A stretch of DNA of 64,000 nucleotides from JAVBWI01 sp036677445 (GTDB taxonomy: Bacteria > Bacillota > Clostridia > Christensenellales > CAG-138), in assembly GCA_036677445.1 (NCBI GenBank), contig JAVBWI010000006.1, positions 437,931-501,930 of the forward strand. The letters run 5' to 3'. Every line of letters starts with the position of its first letter. The first letter of the stretch is position 1. Below the pieces are notes generated by a model. The model worked only from the letters and a program-made list of their open reading frames with translations, did no database searches and was not told where the DNA came from. This document shows, one piece after another, positions 25,190-34,460 of the stretch. A program made the translations under genes and the position numbers.

Positions 25190-25576
25190 TTAATTTTCGT
25201 ATTCTTTATACTGTTCCAGCTCTGCAGGAACTTCGGCTATCCCAATTGCTTTGAATAGCATGTCTCCACCACCCATGAAGACATCGAGATACTCAATAAT
25301 CCATTCTTTGGAAGAATAGCCCTTTGCCTCACAGATTTTGCTCTGCGGGTCATCTTCACGAATACCGATTTGTTTTCCCCTGAGCGACTTGTCAGGTACT
25401 ACACCAAAAGGTCGATAGATAACCCCGTCGTGGTTTAGTTCTATCACATTCAGTTCCTTGTTTTCTGTAACTGTAAATGCAGGAAATGTTGTTTGAGAAA
25501 CAGGACTACAGCCAGCCGCACCCAAAAAACAGGCTAATGTTACTATAGCCAAAACTATCAGAAATATCTTTTGCAT
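25190..25576 (-). CDS. Small lipoprotein, unknown function
   Basis: 128 residues. A signal peptide of about 22 residues ends in a lipobox (LGAAGC), predicting a lipid-anchored extracellular protein. The rest is a single small domain with no family that I recognise. Three in-frame Met codons are available; ATG 25576 has GGGGG at a sensible distance and gives the cleanest signal peptide. It lies 91 bp downstream of another small lipoprotein gene on the same strand, with no obvious sequence similarity between them. Confidence 0.6.
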   Translation of the reverse strand: MQKIFLIVLAIVTLACFLGAAGCSPVSQTTFPAFTVTENKELNVIELNHDGVIYRPFGVVPDKSLRGKQIGIREDDPQSKICEAKGYSSKEWIIEYLDVFMGGGDMLFKAIGIAEVPAELEQYKEYEN

Positions 25577-25667
25577 CACCATGCCCCCATACATTCTTGA
25601 TTATATTAGCATGGGCCTGGGTGCGTCAACTGTTGCCGTACGGTCTAGCCGCGCAGCATGGAAATTG

Positions 25668-26000
25668 TTAACCGGCAAGAAACTCGTCGATGGAGTCGTA
25701 CCGGATATCCACCTTTTCCTCCGTCGGCCAGTTGCACAAGTAAATGTACATGGGTTTTTCATCCGGTACGCCGCCCACAAGCACCGCATAGGTATCGTCA
25801 ATGTCGTATTGCATGATGTACAATCCGCTGCCGGTTTCCCTGCCGGTAAAATCCGCAAAATCTTCCCACGAAAGCGCGTCGCCTTTTTCTGCGAGCGTAC
25901 GAACCGCATCCATTGTCAGTTCTCCTGGCTTGGCGCCGCCGCAGCCTACCGCATTGAGCAGCAGCACCGCTAAAACCGCCCATGATAGTACCCGTCTCAT
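25668..26000 (-). CDS. Small lipoprotein, unknown function
   Basis: 110 residues with a signal peptide and lipobox (LNAVGC) and a short extracellular domain rich in acidic and aromatic residues. No recognised family. AAGGAGGAAACG precedes ATG 26000; the longer frame would overlap the NIF3-like gene and lacks a ribosome binding site. It is probably co-transcribed with the NIF3-like and HD genes upstream. Confidence 0.65.
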   Translation of the reverse strand: MRRVLSWAVLAVLLLNAVGCGGAKPGELTMDAVRTLAEKGDALSWEDFADFTGRETGSGLYIMQYDIDDTYAVLVGGVPDEKPMYIYLCNWPTEEKVDIRYDSIDEFLAG

Positions 26001-26055
26001 CGTTTCCTCCTTATGCAGTCTGGTCCGCATTTGCCCGAATGCAAATGATCCCCGC

Positions 26056-26913
26056 CTACAGGTCCTCCAGAAAATATTCGCCCGGCAGGAACTCCGCCGC
26101 AAGGCCCAGGCTTTGAAAGTATTCCACCATCGCCATGCACGCATATTTTTCGGTGGAGTAATGCGTTGCGCCGATCACATTGATCCCGTGCGTCTGCGCA
26201 AGGCGGTGAAACTCCATCGTCGGCTCAAAATGCGGCAACGGCCTTGTAAAACCGGTCAGGTACACATTTACCCCTAACGCCGCCAATTCCTCCGCCACAA
26301 AGGGGTAGCTGCCCCCGCCAGCGGCGATGGCGATAACGCCATCCTTGATACGCTTCTCCCCGTAGGGGTAAAGTCTGACCTCGTGGCCGACCGTGCGGCG
26401 CACCAGCGCCGCCAATTCCTCCGCCGTCTTAAGCCCGGTGCCGCACAGTACGCCGACCTGCAGGCCCGGCGCATACCGGCAAAACGGCCTGTCGATTGTA
26501 AGCGCCAGCGCATTCGCCAAGCTGACGGACGTAGAGTATACGCCATACTTATCCAGCGGCGCGTGCAACATGTAAAACGCGATGCGCCGTTCGCGCATTT
26601 TTTCAAGATACTCTACAGGGAGATTATAAAAAGGAAAGCCCTCCGGCTGCGCATGGTACCCCATGGCGTGATGGGAAAACAGCAATACGTCCCGCTCATT
26701 GCGTTCGAATATACGGTCAATCACGGCGATATCCGGAAACGTTGCGGTATATACCTTGCCGATGTGTTCCGCGTTATCCAGCACCAGCCCCATATATCGT
26801 CGTTTGAAGCCCTCGGATATGTATTCATTCATATCCATAAAACTCCAGTCGTCCACACAATGGGCGATATCGAAGGCTTCATCCAGCTTCAGATACAATT
26901 CGTTTGCGCGCAT
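26056..26913 (-). CDS. NIF3-like dinuclear metal protein
   Basis: 285 residues, NIF3/YqfO family, which forms hexamers with a dimetal centre. The metal-binding motifs are LLFSHHAM near 77-84, HAPLD near 116-120, and the C-terminal GATHYSTEK near 248-256. The cellular role of the family is still unsettled. GGGAGGTCGATAAT precedes ATG 26913. It follows the HD-domain gene after 30 bp. Confidence 0.85.
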   Translation of the reverse strand: MRANELYLKLDEAFDIAHCVDDWSFMDMNEYISEGFKRRYMGLVLDNAEHIGKVYTATFPDIAVIDRIFERNERDVLLFSHHAMGYHAQPEGFPFYNLPVEYLEKMRERRIAFYMLHAPLDKYGVYSTSVSLANALALTIDRPFCRYAPGLQVGVLCGTGLKTAEELAALVRRTVGHEVRLYPYGEKRIKDGVIAIAAGGGSYPFVAEELAALGVNVYLTGFTRPLPHFEPTMEFHRLAQTHGINVIGATHYSTEKYACMAMVEYFQSLGLAAEFLPGEYFLEDL

Positions 26914-26943
26914 ATTATCGACCTCCCGCCGCGCTTTGCGCCT

Positions 26944-27438
26944 TCATTCCGCAGCCGGCAGAAACAAATCGTCGAGGTAGGTTTTCCCGGTTTGGGTTCT
27001 GAATATTTTATCCCGTACCGAAAGAATGGCAGGCAGGCTGCTTTGATCTTCAAACAGATTGACCAGAAAATCCGCTTCCACAAGTATCTGGTAATCCAAC
27101 CCGTCGATATCCGTATACGTATGGTGCCTGCCAATCAAATAGCATACCCGCTCCACCAGCTCTCCAGGAAACCCAAGCTCCCGCAGCATAGCCCGCGCCA
27201 CAGGCGGGCCTTCCTGCTCCTGATAAGGGCCCGCGCAGCTGTTGTACTTCTGTTCGCTGGGTTTGATGCCTATATCGTGGGTCACCGCCGCCACCTCCAG
27301 CACCTGCTGCGCGGCGGTCTCCAGCCCTTCCCTCTCCCCTATGCTTTTCGCAAACGCGTATACCTTGAGAAAATGGTTAATTCGCCCGGCTTCCCCTTTA
27401 TAGTACGCGATCATTGCAGTAATCACATCGCCAATCAT
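26944..27438 (-). CDS. HD-domain phosphohydrolase
   Basis: 164 residues. HD-superfamily metal ligands are visible: H22 in INHFLKV, the THDIG doublet near 53-57, the HH of GRHHTYTD and the late Asp in EADFLVN. Small stand-alone HD proteins hydrolyse nucleotides or other phosphoesters. GGAGGCGGGTACGT precedes ATG 27438. First gene of the short operon with the NIF3-like gene. Confidence 0.82.
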   Translation of the reverse strand: MIGDVITAMIAYYKGEAGRINHFLKVYAFAKSIGEREGLETAAQQVLEVAAVTHDIGIKPSEQKYNSCAGPYQEQEGPPVARAMLRELGFPGELVERVCYLIGRHHTYTDIDGLDYQILVEADFLVNLFEDQSSLPAILSVRDKIFRTQTGKTYLDDLFLPAAE

Positions 27439-27624
27439 ACGTACCCGCCTCCATGTAAATTCCGTCTGATACCACTAAGGATAACACGATGGCCGCGCTT
27501 CGTCGAGAGCTTTGCGCCGCAAGAACACCGGCAAGTCCGTACTGGCCACTGCCTACCCGACGCCTAGTAGCGTTTTCCCAATGCTTTTATTGCCGGCAAT
27601 GGTTGAAGGACGGCTCATCGTCAA

Positions 27625-28317
27625 TCAGCGCAGCATGCCGCCCGCAAGTTCCACCGCCCGGCGCGCAACAACTTCGGCAGGATCGAGCGCGGCATACGCT
27701 ATGCCGTATTGCTTATACGCAAGCGGCAGCTCCGTACAACCAAGCACAAACACTTCAGCTCCCCTTTCCTGCAAACGTTTTAGCGCATGCAGCACATCAC
27801 CGATGTAAAAATCCTGCCGTCCAGCTTTTATACCGTCGTAAATAAGAGACATTATGGCTCGCTGATCTTCCTCATCCGGCTCAACAAGCCGCACGCCATG
27901 CTTTTCAAATGCCCTGCGATATATACCCGTATGCACCGTACCATCGGTCGCCAGCAGCCCTGCGGCCCCATACCCGACAGCAGCGGCGGCTTTTGCCGTT
28001 TCTTCCGGCATATGCAATATAGGCGTTCGCACAAAGGGCAGCAGCTTTTCGTAATAATAATGCGCGGTATTGCAGGCGATCATAAGCAGATCCGCGCCCA
28101 TACCCTCTAGCAGGATTGCAGAGCGGACTAAATAAGGCAACGGATCGTCCCCTCCGTGCAATATGGCGGCAGTACGGTCGGGTATTGCGGGGTTGCTGTC
28201 GACTAAAACTCGTATGTGTTCCTGGTCGCTCTGTGCTCGGGTATTGCGTATGATTTTTTCAACCATATCCACCGTCGCTAATGGGCCCATGCCGCCGATC
28301 ACACCAATGGATTTCAT
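27625..28317 (-). CDS. Aspartate/glutamate racemase family protein
   Basis: 230 residues. The N-terminus IGVIGGMGPLATVDM is the family signature, and the paired catalytic cysteines lie in IACNTAH and LGCTELPL. The family makes D-Asp or D-Glu by two-base, cofactor-free racemisation. I moved the start to ATG 28317, which has GGGAGGAATCGGGCT upstream; the longer frame runs through two hairpins. It lies downstream of a dicarboxylate/amino-acid symporter on the same strand, which fits uptake and use of Asp or Glu. Confidence 0.87.
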   Translation of the reverse strand: MKSIGVIGGMGPLATVDMVEKIIRNTRAQSDQEHIRVLVDSNPAIPDRTAAILHGGDDPLPYLVRSAILLEGMGADLLMIACNTAHYYYEKLLPFVRTPILHMPEETAKAAAAVGYGAAGLLATDGTVHTGIYRRAFEKHGVRLVEPDEEDQRAIMSLIYDGIKAGRQDFYIGDVLHALKRLQERGAEVFVLGCTELPLAYKQYGIAYAALDPAEVVARRAVELAGGMLR

Positions 28318-28333
28318 AGCCCGATTCCTCCCT

Positions 28334-28384
28334 AACCGGCCTCGCCGGTTATAATAGCGCGGCGCCTTCTTAAGAAGGCGCCGC
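28334..28384 (-). terminator. Two hairpins in front of the racemase gene
   Basis: A perfect 26-bp palindrome at 28359-28384 (GCGGCGCCTTCTT arms) and a second 7-bp stem AACCGGC-ctc-GCCGGTT at 28334-28350. The second abuts the racemase ribosome binding site. They may end symporter transcription or control racemase translation. Confidence 0.6.
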
Positions 28385-28456
28385 AGGCATGCCCGGAAGA
28401 CGGACAGTGCATGAAGTGCGGGTGCGTATGCATGCATTGCTGTAACACGGCAGACC

Positions 28457-29707
28457 CTAGATACTTACTTCAATTTCTGTGTATTTTGCATCCAACTCGC
28501 GTTCGGATTTAGCAACTACTACGGCGCAAGCCATATCGCCCGTGACATTTATGCAGGTACGCGCCATATCCATGATACGTTCGACGCCCATGATGATGGC
28601 GACCGCATCAAGCGGCAGGCCGACCGTTGTGAGCACCATGCCCAGCATAACGGTGCCTGCGCCCGGGACACCCGCCGTGCCTATGGAAGCAAGCGTAGCC
28701 GATAGTACAATGATCAGCATTTGCCCTACTGTCAGATTGATACCGTATACCGCCGCCACAAACAACGCGCAAATGCCCTGGAACGCTGCGGTACCATCCA
28801 TATTGATAGTGGCTCCCAACGGCAGCACGAAGGAGCGCACTTGGGGCGAAACGCCCATCTTACGCGAACTCTCCATGGAAAAGGGCAGTGTTGCAGAGGA
28901 ACTCGCCGTCGTAAATGCAAAGAGCATCGCGGGGGCCGCAAGCCTGAAAAATTTTATTGGGCTCATCTTCCCCAGAATCTTGACTGTCATACCATAGGTA
29001 ATGACAGCATGCACCATACAGGCCAAATAAACCGTCAGTACCAGGATGAACAGCGGGCCAAGCACACCCGCACCCTGCGTTGCCACAACCGGGATGATCA
29101 ATGCAAATACCGCATAGGGTGCCAGCTTCATGATGCTGCCAATAATACTGTACATGACCTCGGCAAAGCCTTCCATGCCTTTTTTAAAATTTTCAGCTTT
29201 CGCGCCGACTATGGCAATACCTACCCCCACGAACAACGCAAACGCAATGACCTGCAGCATATTGCCCTGTACCAGCGCGTTGAACGGGTTGGTGGGAATA
29301 ATGCTGAGCAATGTTTCAACAAAGTTGGTAGGCGCTGTCGCCTCAAACGATGCATCCGCAGGAAGCGTGAGGCCGTTACCTACGTTGAATATCATGCCCA
29401 TGAGCAATCCAACAATAACGGCAATCGCCGTGGTAACCATGAAAAAAAGTATGGTTTTGCCACCAATGCGGCCTACTCTTTTAATATCGCCCAAGCCGCA
29501 GGCGCCTATTACCAAAGAAGCAAATACCAATGGGACGATGACCATTTTAATCAGGTTCAAAAACAAAGTGCCAAAGGGTTTGATATAGGAATTTGCAATC
29601 TCCGCCTGTCCTGTCAAATTCAGTACGACGCCTACGATGATGCCCGCGATTAAACCAATCAGGATCTTAACTGTGAGATGGAGTTTTTTGGAGGGTGTCT
29701 TTTCCAT
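28457..29707 (-). CDS. Dicarboxylate/amino acid:cation symporter (DAACS family)
   Basis: 416 residues with about eight membrane helices and two re-entrant loops. The family signatures are TTASSSATLPFS near 261-272 and LGATINMDGTA near 293-303, which bind substrate and Na+ in GltPh and the EAAT proteins. It imports aspartate, glutamate or C4-dicarboxylates using Na+ or H+. GGGAGCTGAAAA precedes ATG 29707. The racemase gene follows on the same strand. Confidence 0.92.
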   Translation of the reverse strand: MEKTPSKKLHLTVKILIGLIAGIIVGVVLNLTGQAEIANSYIKPFGTLFLNLIKMVIVPLVFASLVIGACGLGDIKRVGRIGGKTILFFMVTTAIAVIVGLLMGMIFNVGNGLTLPADASFEATAPTNFVETLLSIIPTNPFNALVQGNMLQVIAFALFVGVGIAIVGAKAENFKKGMEGFAEVMYSIIGSIMKLAPYAVFALIIPVVATQGAGVLGPLFILVLTVYLACMVHAVITYGMTVKILGKMSPIKFFRLAAPAMLFAFTTASSSATLPFSMESSRKMGVSPQVRSFVLPLGATINMDGTAAFQGICALFVAAVYGINLTVGQMLIIVLSATLASIGTAGVPGAGTVMLGMVLTTVGLPLDAVAIIMGVERIMDMARTCINVTGDMACAVVVAKSERELDAKYTEIEVSI

Positions 29708-30102
29708 TTTTCAGCTCCCTTTCTCTCTTGACATTCTTTTAATCGTCAGCACTATTCAATTTGAGAATGCGTCAGGAATATCTTTCCACTTCGAATAGAA
29801 TACAGCAATGCATCAAATATAGTATAGCATATCGCTTCAGATGTGAAAAGATGAGCTTTCCGCATTTTTTTGTCAATAAAACGGGCTCCAATGAACAGGT
29901 AACAAATTATTCAGTCAGAACACATATATCTTCAAGCTTCGCAGGCCGGTTCTTAGTATAAAGTAGAATAAAGATTGATGAATGCAGTGTATAATGATAT
30001 ACTATGTACAATTCTTCAACCTTTTCGTCATGCAGTCCCCCCGATAGAAAAATATTTTTGAGGTCCAAGGAACTCAATAAATACTATATGGAGGAAAATG
30101 AA
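29708..30102. other. Divergent intergenic region
   Basis: 395 bp, AT-rich, without a gene that I can support. A TATAAT at 29990-29995 may be the -10 of the small membrane protein gene, but no matching -35 is seen. Confidence 0.5.
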
Positions 30103-30468
30103 ATGGAACAGCCGATCATTACGCCGGAAGACATCAAGCAAAACAAAACCATGGCAATACTCGCGTACTTCCTGTTCTTCCTTCCGCTGCTGGCCGCAAA
30201 AGAAAGCCTTTTTGCCCGCTACCACGCCAATCAGGGGCTGGTGCTCCTCATCGCATATGTCGCTATAGGCATCGTACAGTCGATACTCAATGCTATTTTA
30301 TTTGCCGCTATGACTTTTGGCAGCTTTGGCGCACTTGGAATTGTCAGTCTTATTTTCACGCTTGCATATCTGGGATTGGCCGCTCTGGGCATCATCGGTA
30401 TTATCAATGCGGCGCAGGGCAAAACGAAGCCCATGCCCATTATCGGCAGTATCACCATCATTCGCTGA
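30103..30468 (+). CDS. Small membrane protein (Tic20/DUF4870-like)
   Basis: 121 residues with four hydrophobic segments. After a short N-terminus comes KTMAILAYFLFFLPLL, then a RYHANQGLVLLI segment of the kind found in DUF4870/Tic20-like small membrane proteins. The start at ATG 30103 has GGAGG eight bases upstream. It is a single gene with its own terminator. Function unknown. Confidence 0.72.
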   Translation: MEQPIITPEDIKQNKTMAILAYFLFFLPLLAAKESLFARYHANQGLVLLIAYVAIGIVQSILNAILFAAMTFGSFGALGIVSLIFTLAYLGLAALGIIGIINAAQGKTKPMPIIGSITIIR

Positions 30469-30493
30469 TCGCTGCCGGCGTCGATCCGTATTG

Positions 30494-30526
30494 AAAAGCG
30501 CGAAGCAAAACTGCTTCGCGCTTTTT
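30494..30526 (+). terminator. Rho-independent terminator
   Basis: 11-bp stem AGCGCGAAGCA / TGCTTCGCGCT with a 4-nt loop, preceded by AAA and followed by TTTT. Confidence 0.9.
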
Positions 30527-30865
30527 AATTTTCAAACGGCGCACAGCACAAAGCCAGTCTTAGTTCTGGAGGCCGGAATATCCATTACCCGGGCACAACG
30601 CATGCTATCTATATACGAATTACAATCCGACACCAATTTCCCGCTTTTTGCGCTTTTTTCAATAAGTCTGTTGACAGGTGGATCGCAAAGCTGTATGTTA
30701 TTTTCGAAAGCATGCTCGTGCACAGTATTTATATAGAAATGATCGCATTTATACTCGCTCATTATGATTGACGGCCTGCTGCGCGTTTGGACAATAGTGC
30801 CTTACAGCCAAAATCCTCCAGTATCCTTACAATATGTTTCAGGACCGGGGCTGGCGTTGGATCGC

Positions 30866-30973
30866 TTATGTCAGCGTACCGGCATCGATATACAGACGTT
30901 CATCAAAGGCATGGTGCTGATAATCGCCGTTGCGTTTGATGTTATCAGCAAATCCAAATCATCCAGGGCATAA
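30866..30973 (+). pseudogene. C-terminal remnant of a sugar ABC permease
   Basis: The frame ending at TAA 30973 encodes IKGMVLIIAVAFDVISKSK, matching the typical last helix and tail of RbsC/XylH-type permeases. In the next frame upstream a GAGVGSLMSA stretch resembles the loop before it, so the remnant is frameshifted and internally deleted. No permease similarity is seen further upstream in 30527-30865. It sits 14 bp before the isomerase gene, as a transporter gene would. Confidence 0.6.
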
Positions 30974-30987
30974 GGAGGAATTATACT

Positions 30988-32469
30988 ATGCAGAATATCG
31001 CGCAAGTCAAACCGGGCGTGATCTCGGTCAGCCGGGATTGTTTCCCCATCACACTTTCCGCCTCGCGCAGAAGCGCGCTCGCAGCCGCATATGAGAAAAA
31101 GTACGGGCCCATTCATGAATGCGGTATTACCGTTGAAAACGAAAAAGACATGCTTGCGGCGGTTGAGGAAGTCAAAGCCGCGGGCGTGAATGCGCTCGTG
31201 GTATTCTTAGGCAACTTCGGTCCGGAGACTTCGGAAACACTCATCGCCAAATATTTCGACGGCCCCGTGATGTATGCCGCCGCGGCGGAAGAGAACATAT
31301 CCGTACTTTCGAGCGACCGCGGCGACGCCTACTGCGGTATGCTCAACTGCTCCTACAACCTGGGACTTCGGAACATCAGGGCGATCATCCCCGACTACCC
31401 CGTAGGTACCGCGGAAGAAGTCGCGGACATGGTGGCCGAGTTTGTACCCGTCGCCCGCGCCATATTGGGTATACGCGACCTCAAAATCATTACCTTCGGC
31501 CCGCGCCCGCAGGATTTCCTTGCCTGCAACGCGCCGATCAAACCGCTCTTTGATCTCGGTGTGGAGATCGAGGAAAACTCCGAGTTGGATCTTCTGGCCG
31601 CCTATAACAAGCATAAGAACGACCCGCGTATACCGGCAAAGGTCGATGAAATGGCGGCGGAGCTGGGCGAAGGCAATAAAATGGCGGGCATATTGCCGCG
31701 CCTTGCGCAATACGAATTGACGCTGCTGGATTGGATGGAAGCCCACCGCGGCAGCCGAAAATACGTGGCCTTTGCCAACAAATGCTGGCCCGCTTTCCAG
31801 ACGGAGTTCGGCTTTGTTCCCTGCTACGTAAACTCGCGCCTGACGGCGCTGGGCATCCCCGTCGCTTGCGAGGTGGATATCTACGGCGCGCTCTCCGAGT
31901 ATTTGGGCACCTGCATCACGGGTGAGAGCGTTACGCTGCTCGACATCAACAACTCCGTGCCGCGTGAGCTTTTCGATACGGATATCGCGGGGAAATTTGC
32001 GTATACGCAGAAAGAGACATTCATGGGCTTCCATTGCGGCAATACGCCCATCTGCCGTTTGACCAAGGGTGAAATGAAATACCAGCTCATCATGAAGCGC
32101 GGGCTGGAGCCGGATGGAGAACCGGATATCACGCGCGGTACGCTGGAAGGGGATATCATCCCCGGCGAGATTACTTTCTACCGCCTGCAGAGCAACGCCG
32201 CGGGCGAGTTGAAAGCATATATCGCGCAAGGCGAAGTGCTGCCGGTGGCTACGCATTCCTTCGGCGGCATCGGCGTGTTCGCCATACCCGAGATGGCGCG
32301 CTTTTATCGCAACGTGTTGATACGGAAGCAGTTCCCTCATCACGGGGCAGTCGCCTTCGGGCATTTTGGCCATGCGCTTTTCACGCTGTTTGCGTATTTG
32401 GGGTTGCGTGACATCAGCTTTAACCAACCCAAGGGTATGCTGTACCCGGGGGAAAATCCCTTCGCATAA
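30988..32469 (+). CDS. L-fucose/L-arabinose isomerase-like protein
   Basis: 493 residues of the fucose-isomerase-like group (COG2407 type). The N-terminal half has the alternating alpha/beta pattern; the C-terminal half carries the metal-site candidates CEVDIYGALSEY near 296-307 and DINNS near 319, and GFHCGNTP near 346-353. The family interconverts aldoses and ketoses, but some relatives have other roles, so the substrate is open. AAGGAGGAATTATACT precedes ATG 30988. Both flanks are remnants of a sugar transport and regulation locus, yet this gene is intact. Confidence 0.82.
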   Translation: MQNIAQVKPGVISVSRDCFPITLSASRRSALAAAYEKKYGPIHECGITVENEKDMLAAVEEVKAAGVNALVVFLGNFGPETSETLIAKYFDGPVMYAAAAEENISVLSSDRGDAYCGMLNCSYNLGLRNIRAIIPDYPVGTAEEVADMVAEFVPVARAILGIRDLKIITFGPRPQDFLACNAPIKPLFDLGVEIEENSELDLLAAYNKHKNDPRIPAKVDEMAAELGEGNKMAGILPRLAQYELTLLDWMEAHRGSRKYVAFANKCWPAFQTEFGFVPCYVNSRLTALGIPVACEVDIYGALSEYLGTCITGESVTLLDINNSVPRELFDTDIAGKFAYTQKETFMGFHCGNTPICRLTKGEMKYQLIMKRGLEPDGEPDITRGTLEGDIIPGEITFYRLQSNAAGELKAYIAQGEVLPVATHSFGGIGVFAIPEMARFYRNVLIRKQFPHHGAVAFGHFGHALFTLFAYLGLRDISFNQPKGMLYPGENPFA

Positions 32470-32562
32470 GCCGAAAGGCAAGCATTCTTTTCGCTGTGCG
32501 CGGCAGTCATGCTGCGCACAGCTGCGTTACATTATCATTATGGTTTTGGAGGAACTGTTTTG

Positions 32563-32993
32563 GTGAAAGGCCATAATGAGCTGATGCAGGGATTTTTGCA
32601 GACTCTGGACAGCAAACATACCGATTATGACGTGCTGGATATATTCGAGACCCAGGATTCGGAAGAAATCGCTTACCAAAAAGCGATGGTCTCCTTTTCA
32701 CAGCACCCAACGCCGAATTGCGTATACGTGATTGCGGCCGGCGCGGGCGGAGTCTGCCGTGCAATGCGCGAACTGGGGCGGGAGTTCCGCTATGTGATTA
32801 CCAACGATGACGTCCCTACCACGCAAAAATATCTCATGAGGGTCTTATCGACTTCACGGTATGCCAGGAGCCTGTACAGCAGGGCTACCGCTCCATACAC
32901 AAGATATTCGATTATTTCATGTCCGACCGGAAATCGCCGCCTGGGGACTATTTGACGAGCACGGTCATTAAAATCAAGGAAAATCTTGGCTAA
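32563..32993 (+). pseudogene. C-terminal remnant of a LacI-type regulator, frameshifted
   Basis: From GTG 32563 the frame encodes the ligand-binding half of a LacI-family or periplasmic-binding-protein domain (GHNELMQGFLQ, then VYVIAAGAGG and VITNDDVPTTQKYLM). The frame then breaks near 32839, and homology continues one frame over with GLIDFTVCQEPVQQGYRSI to the stop at 32993. The DNA-binding N-terminus is missing. One base appears to have been lost. A GGAGG upstream of the GTG could mislead gene callers. Confidence 0.75.
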
Positions 32994-33017
32994 CAGGCCA
33001 TCCGGTCTGGATTCAAT

Positions 33018-34100
33018 CTATTTGATACCGAGTATAAAGCGCGTCGCCCCAAAGCGCCGAAACACCTCGTATCCCATAAGCGACGCCGCAAGCGAACACA
33101 GCATGATAACGACGAATTTCATGCCGACAGGAATATCCCATGCGACAACGAAGAACGCAACCACCATCATCACCGATTGGTGCAATACATAAACCGGGAA
33201 CGAAGCCCTGTTGAGGTAGTCAAGGGCGGTGCTCGGCTTATAAAAATGCGCATCCGCGAACCCCAGCAACGCAAGGAGCGCCAGCCATACCGCAATATTC
33301 CGGAAAAGCGCCATCGCGCCCGCGAGTACGGTATAGCCGGAAGGCCATCCAAGCCTAACCATCAGCATGAAATAGACAGGCACCGTTACAATCGCGGCAA
33401 TCAACGCCGGAAGGCGAAACTTTTTAATCGCATCCAGAAAGCCTGGGGTAGCCGCTACGACATATCCGATGATAAAAAATATGGCGTAATAGAACGGATT
33501 TTTCCCGGAAATACCCGGCAGGGCTTCCGCAACCGTTAACGGCAGAAAAGCCAGAAGGAAAATTTGCGGCTTTAAAAGAACGCTCCATTTAGGATCCATG
33601 CCTTTGCCGATTTTACGCATGACCGGCAACAGGGACATGCTGATAATAAACAGATACAACAGGAACCAAAGATGCCCCGGCGTAAAAGCGCCGGTGTAGC
33701 CGGTGATATCCGAAAAATCCGTAAAATACGCAGCAAGGAAAGCAAAGTAATTGCCCGTATACCCAAACTGCTGCACCCGCGCCAGATAGCCCTGTATGGG
33801 AACGATGAGTACGATGCCCAGCAAAAACGGAATGAGCAGGCGGAAAACGCGCTCATGCGCATACTCACGCGGCGCCCGTTTGAGAAGCGCATGATAGGAA
33901 GAAAAGCCCGCGATCAAAAACAGCAGGGGCATGAACCAGATGGACGTACCCGCCACAAACCAACTGGAAAACCAGTTGGGCGCATCTTTAATATAATTCG
34001 GCTCCCAATAATCGAATATGCGCGCAGTATGAAAAGGAAAAAGCAGAAATATCCCAAATATCCTCAACCAGTCGATACTGTATCTGCGCAAGGGATTCAC
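33018..34100 (-). CDS. Acyltransferase 3 family membrane protein
   Basis: 360 residues with about ten membrane helices. It begins with RYSIDWLRIFGIFLLFPFHT, the family N-terminus with the conserved His, and ends with the VYVLHQS segment seen in OafA/YrhL-type acyltransferases, which O-acylate cell-surface glycans. No SGNH domain is fused. Single gene; the substrate is unknown. Confidence 0.85.
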   Translation of the reverse strand: MNPLRRYSIDWLRIFGIFLLFPFHTARIFDYWEPNYIKDAPNWFSSWFVAGTSIWFMPLLFLIAGFSSYHALLKRAPREYAHERVFRLLIPFLLGIVLIVPIQGYLARVQQFGYTGNYFAFLAAYFTDFSDITGYTGAFTPGHLWFLLYLFIISMSLLPVMRKIGKGMDPKWSVLLKPQIFLLAFLPLTVAEALPGISGKNPFYYAIFFIIGYVVAATPGFLDAIKKFRLPALIAAIVTVPVYFMLMVRLGWPSGYTVLAGAMALFRNIAVWLALLALLGFADAHFYKPSTALDYLNRASFPVYVLHQSVMMVVAFFVVAWDIPVGMKFVVIMLCSLAASLMGYEVFRRFGATRFILGIK

Positions 34101-34460
34101 CTCACAATTCTAATTGCTACCTTAACACGTACAGTATATAGTGATATGTGTGCGCTTGTCATTGAGTTTTTTATAGTAGCAACGCAGTCTGCTCCATGCA
34201 CCTTTGCGATAAGCCTTTCCGTTCCTTCAAGCTTACCGCGGAAATATGCTTCCAAGCGCCATAGTGAACCTAAAAAGAGCGTCACGGCGAAGTTGTGTCC
34301 GTTTTTTCGTACAAAACCCATGCTACCATTTATGTTAAGCGGTGGCGTAAATGGTTGTATATAGCATCACGGCGCGCTATACTGTTTCTGTAATAATGCT
34401 ACGAAATTTGTCTAATCATCTGTTCTTACGCCCGTTATTTTTAAGAATTGAGGAACGAAT
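34101..34460. other. Region upstream of the cas operon
   Basis: 360 bp between divergent genes. A candidate plus-strand promoter TTGTAT (34355-34360), 17-bp spacer, TATACT (34378-34383) could drive the cas genes. On the minus strand a 74-codon frame (34097-34321) lacks a ribosome binding site; it may be a gene remnant but I cannot identify it. Confidence 0.5.

Noticed and set aside
28721..29653. 310-codon plus-strand frame
   Set aside because: Antisense to the symporter gene; polar composition produced by complementing hydrophobic codons.
31207..32481. 424-codon minus-strand frame
   Set aside because: Antisense shadow of the isomerase-like gene.
32509..32955. 148-codon frame as an intact regulator
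   Set aside because: No DNA-binding domain, and homology leaves the frame near 32839; annotated as a pseudogene.
34097..34321. 74-codon minus-strand frame beginning MGFVRKNGHNF
   Set aside because: Composition looks protein-like, but there is no ribosome binding site, a stop lies just upstream and I recognise no family; at most a remnant.
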